From contig DASYDR010000186.1 in assembly GCA_036499545.1 (NCBI GenBank), positions 1 through 23,166 on the forward strand: a stretch of 23,166 bases of DNA, in the 5' to 3' direction. The DNA is from Plastoroseomonas sp036499545 (GTDB taxonomy: Bacteria; Pseudomonadota; Alphaproteobacteria; Acetobacterales; Acetobacteraceae). Of the stretch, positions 21,884 through 23,166 are shown piece by piece. A program made the position numbers and the translations under genes. Position 1 is the stretch's first letter. Each line of letters opens with the position of its first letter. The notes below the pieces were generated by a model, which saw only the letters and a list, made by a program, of their open reading frames with translations, did not search any database and was not told the DNA's origin.

Positions 21884-22927
21884 TCAGGCAGCGCCTTCGC
21901 CGAGGAAGGACTGCACCGCCAGGAACAGTGCGCCGCGGTTCCGCTCCATCCACATGCCATGGGTGCCTTCGCCGAGCAGCACCAGGCGCTTGCCCGGGGC
22001 ATTGGTCAGCAGCGGGAACAGCGTCTGCGCCATGTAGGGCGGGGTGTCCTGGTCCCATTCGCCGAGCACCATCAGGGTCGGCGCGGTGATCTTGGCGGGG
22101 TCATAGAAGGGCCGGCCGGCCGCCCAGTATTCGCGGCTGTCGGCGACCGAACCGTTCGGCGCCCGCAGCACCGGCGGGTTGCGGCGCTGGCCTTCGGGAT
22201 CGGTCGCCCAGGTGACGCCGGCCCAATGTTCGAACCAGCCGGCCGGGACCAGCCCGGCCCGCTTGTCCTCCGGCACGCCGGCGCCGCGCCGGGCGCGCGC
22301 GGCCTGCTGCGTCACCAGGCGATAGGAGCCGAGGCTGCCGCCCGGATCCGTGAGGCTGGCGGTCTGCCGCAGCCAGACCGGCGCGTAGAGCACCAGCCGC
22401 TCGACCAGCTCCGGGTTGTCGGCGGCGAAACGGCCCATCAGCGCCGTGCCCCAGGAATAGCCGAGCATGCAGATTTTCGGCAGCGAGCGCGTCTGGCGGA
22501 TGAAGGCGGCGGCGGCGGCGATGTCCTTCACTGCTTGCTCGCCCCGCACCAGCGGCGGATTGGCTTCCGGCGGCTGCGCCATCTCGGGCGGGCGGGTGCT
22601 GCGGCCATAGCCGCGCAGGTCGAGGCACCAGACGTCGAAGCCGTTGCCGGCGATATAGTCCATCCAGGACGGTCCGCCGCCAAGCGGCAGGTCGAAGGCG
22701 GTCGAGGCCGGGTAGGTCGCGCCATGCACCATCAGCAAGGTGCGGCCGGGCCGCGCCGCGAGGCCCTCCGGCCGCTTGCTGCGCAGGAACAGGTCGATCC
22801 CCGCATCGCCGGACGGGATCATGTGCTCCTCGGTCACGATCGGCACCGGGGCCTGGGCCCCGGCCTCGGCGGCGATCAGCATGGGGGCGGCGAGGAGAGG
22901 GGAAGTCATGAGGACGCGGCGCTTCAT
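21884..22927 (-). CDS. Secreted alpha/beta hydrolase
   Basis: A 347-residue protein with an N-terminal signal-like segment MKRRVLMTSPLLAAPMLIAA and a probable cleavage near AEAGAQA (20-26), so it likely acts in the periplasm. The alpha/beta hydrolase core shows LLMVHGATYP (oxyanion region, about 64-73), CLDLRGYGRS, and the nucleophile elbow GYSWG with S158. An acid in GEWDQD (D292 or D294) and H323 in GEGTHGMW complete the triad. The length and fold fit esterases and lipolytic hydrolases, but the substrate cannot be predicted. It lies upstream of the MATE gene on the same strand. The ATG at 22927 was kept because the signal peptide starts there. Confidence 0.88.
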   Translation of the reverse strand: MKRRVLMTSPLLAAPMLIAAEAGAQAPVPIVTEEHMIPSGDAGIDLFLRSKRPEGLAARPGRTLLMVHGATYPASTAFDLPLGGGPSWMDYIAGNGFDVWCLDLRGYGRSTRPPEMAQPPEANPPLVRGEQAVKDIAAAAAFIRQTRSLPKICMLGYSWGTALMGRFAADNPELVERLVLYAPVWLRQTASLTDPGGSLGSYRLVTQQAARARRGAGVPEDKRAGLVPAGWFEHWAGVTWATDPEGQRRNPPVLRAPNGSVADSREYWAAGRPFYDPAKITAPTLMVLGEWDQDTPPYMAQTLFPLLTNAPGKRLVLLGEGTHGMWMERNRGALFLAVQSFLGEGAA

Positions 22928-22966
22928 CCTGGGGATCCCGTGCTCTGGTCAGGGACCACCCTAGCG

Positions 22967-22994
22967 CGAGGAGGCCGTGATGACAGCCTCCTCG
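22967..22994. terminator. Hairpin upstream of the alpha/beta hydrolase gene
   Basis: A 9-bp perfect stem, CGAGGAGGC with GCCTCCTCG (22967-22975 and 22986-22994), around a 10-nt loop. It lies between the possible minus-strand reading frame ending at 23015 and the hydrolase start at 22927. It could terminate the upstream gene or serve as an operator; there is no T-run. Confidence 0.4.
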
Positions 22995-23014
22995 ATCCCA
23001 ACCGTTACCGGCGC

Positions 23015-23166
23015 TTACGCCTGGCCCTTGTAAGTCTCGCGTAGGCGGAAGGGCTGGCGATAAGCTGGTTGCCGCGGTGGCGGAGGAGAGGCCGGTTTGG
23101 CCTGGGGCGTCCGAGCCCGTGCCTGAGCTTGAGCCCTCCTCCGTCGTTCCTGTGAACCCGAACAGT
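23015..23166 (-). CDS. Possible C-terminal end of a gene entering from the right edge
   Basis: A minus-strand frame is open from the window edge to a TAA at 23015-23017, giving about 49 residues that end YRQPFRLRETYKGQA, preceded by an Arg/Gln/Pro-rich stretch. Third-position GC is only about 60 percent by my count, lower than in the neighbouring genes, and the other minus-strand frames are also open, so the call is weak. It could equally be intergenic DNA or the edge of a mobile element. Nothing else is supported between 22928 and the right edge apart from the hairpin at 22967-22994. Confidence 0.22.
   Translation of the reverse strand, partial: CSGSQERRRRAQAQARARTPQAKPASPPPPRQPAYRQPFRLRETYKGQA

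Noticed and set aside
22978..23031. A short plus-strand peptide starting MTASSIPTVTGAYAWPL
   Set aside because: Seventeen codons with no clear context or conserved feature; its start lies within the hairpin loop and it probably arises by chance.
16727..23044. A 2105-codon plus-strand open frame
   Set aside because: It lies antisense to the FAH, SDR, dehydratase, MATE and hydrolase genes, has His/Arg/Gln-rich low-complexity text, and no domain. It is a product of high GC, which makes stops rare in antisense frames.
22995..23166. Terminal inverted repeat or end of an insertion sequence at the right edge
   Set aside because: GTAAGCG-like sequence recalls some IS ends, but no partner repeat, target duplication or transposase sequence is visible in the window.

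Overview
The window is GC-rich DNA with dense, often overlapping genes on both strands. It has the gene content and codon bias of an alphaproteobacterium, most likely Acetobacteraceae (Roseomonas-like). That placement is inferred from gene style; no rRNA or marker gene is present. No tRNA, CRISPR array, prophage or complete insertion sequence was seen.

Layout, left to right. (1) 1-894: C-terminal part of a CreD-type membrane protein. (2) 992-6047, minus strand: a Ugp/MalK-type ABC importer (ATPase, two permeases, Tat-type binding protein) headed by a calcineurin-like phosphoesterase. The genes are overlapped or closely spaced, so this looks like one operon. (3) 6199-11120: a metal homeostasis block. 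A ZntA/CadA-type efflux ATPase and the Mn importer MntH lie on the minus strand. Divergent from them are MntR and a MerR-family regulator that stays open in frame into a DUF2171 domain. A TAGC-N4-GCTA palindrome sits between mntH and mntR. A MerR-type operator with a stretched 19-bp promoter spacer sits directly upstream of zntA and overlaps the end of mntH. (4) 11142-12811, minus: class II aldolase and a DMT/EamA transporter. (5) 12889-16523, plus: VOC protein, M20 amidohydrolase, UxaA-family dehydratase and a small membrane protein, closed by a strong terminator. (6) 16577-20389, minus: IlvD/Edd dehydratase, SDR dehydrogenase and FAH-family hydrolase. Together these form a non-phosphorylative sugar-acid route (dehydratase, then 2-keto-3-deoxy acid dehydrogenase, then diketo acid hydrolase). 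(7) 20447-22927, minus: a MATE exporter and a secreted alpha/beta hydrolase. A possible partial gene lies at the right edge.

The most unusual signal is a family of about 53-bp structured intergenic repeats. Three copies form a tandem array with a 65-bp period between the IlvD dehydratase and SDR genes (18418-18600). One near-identical copy precedes the UxaA-family gene (14651-14703). A diverged member lies after creD (902-983). All five can be drawn with one fold: outer stem, 3' TGA bulge, middle stem, purine-rich internal loop, five-pair inner stem and GAAN tetraloop. The stem sequences change in a compensatory way between members. Every copy has the same orientation relative to the gene upstream of it, which suggests a role in the transcript.
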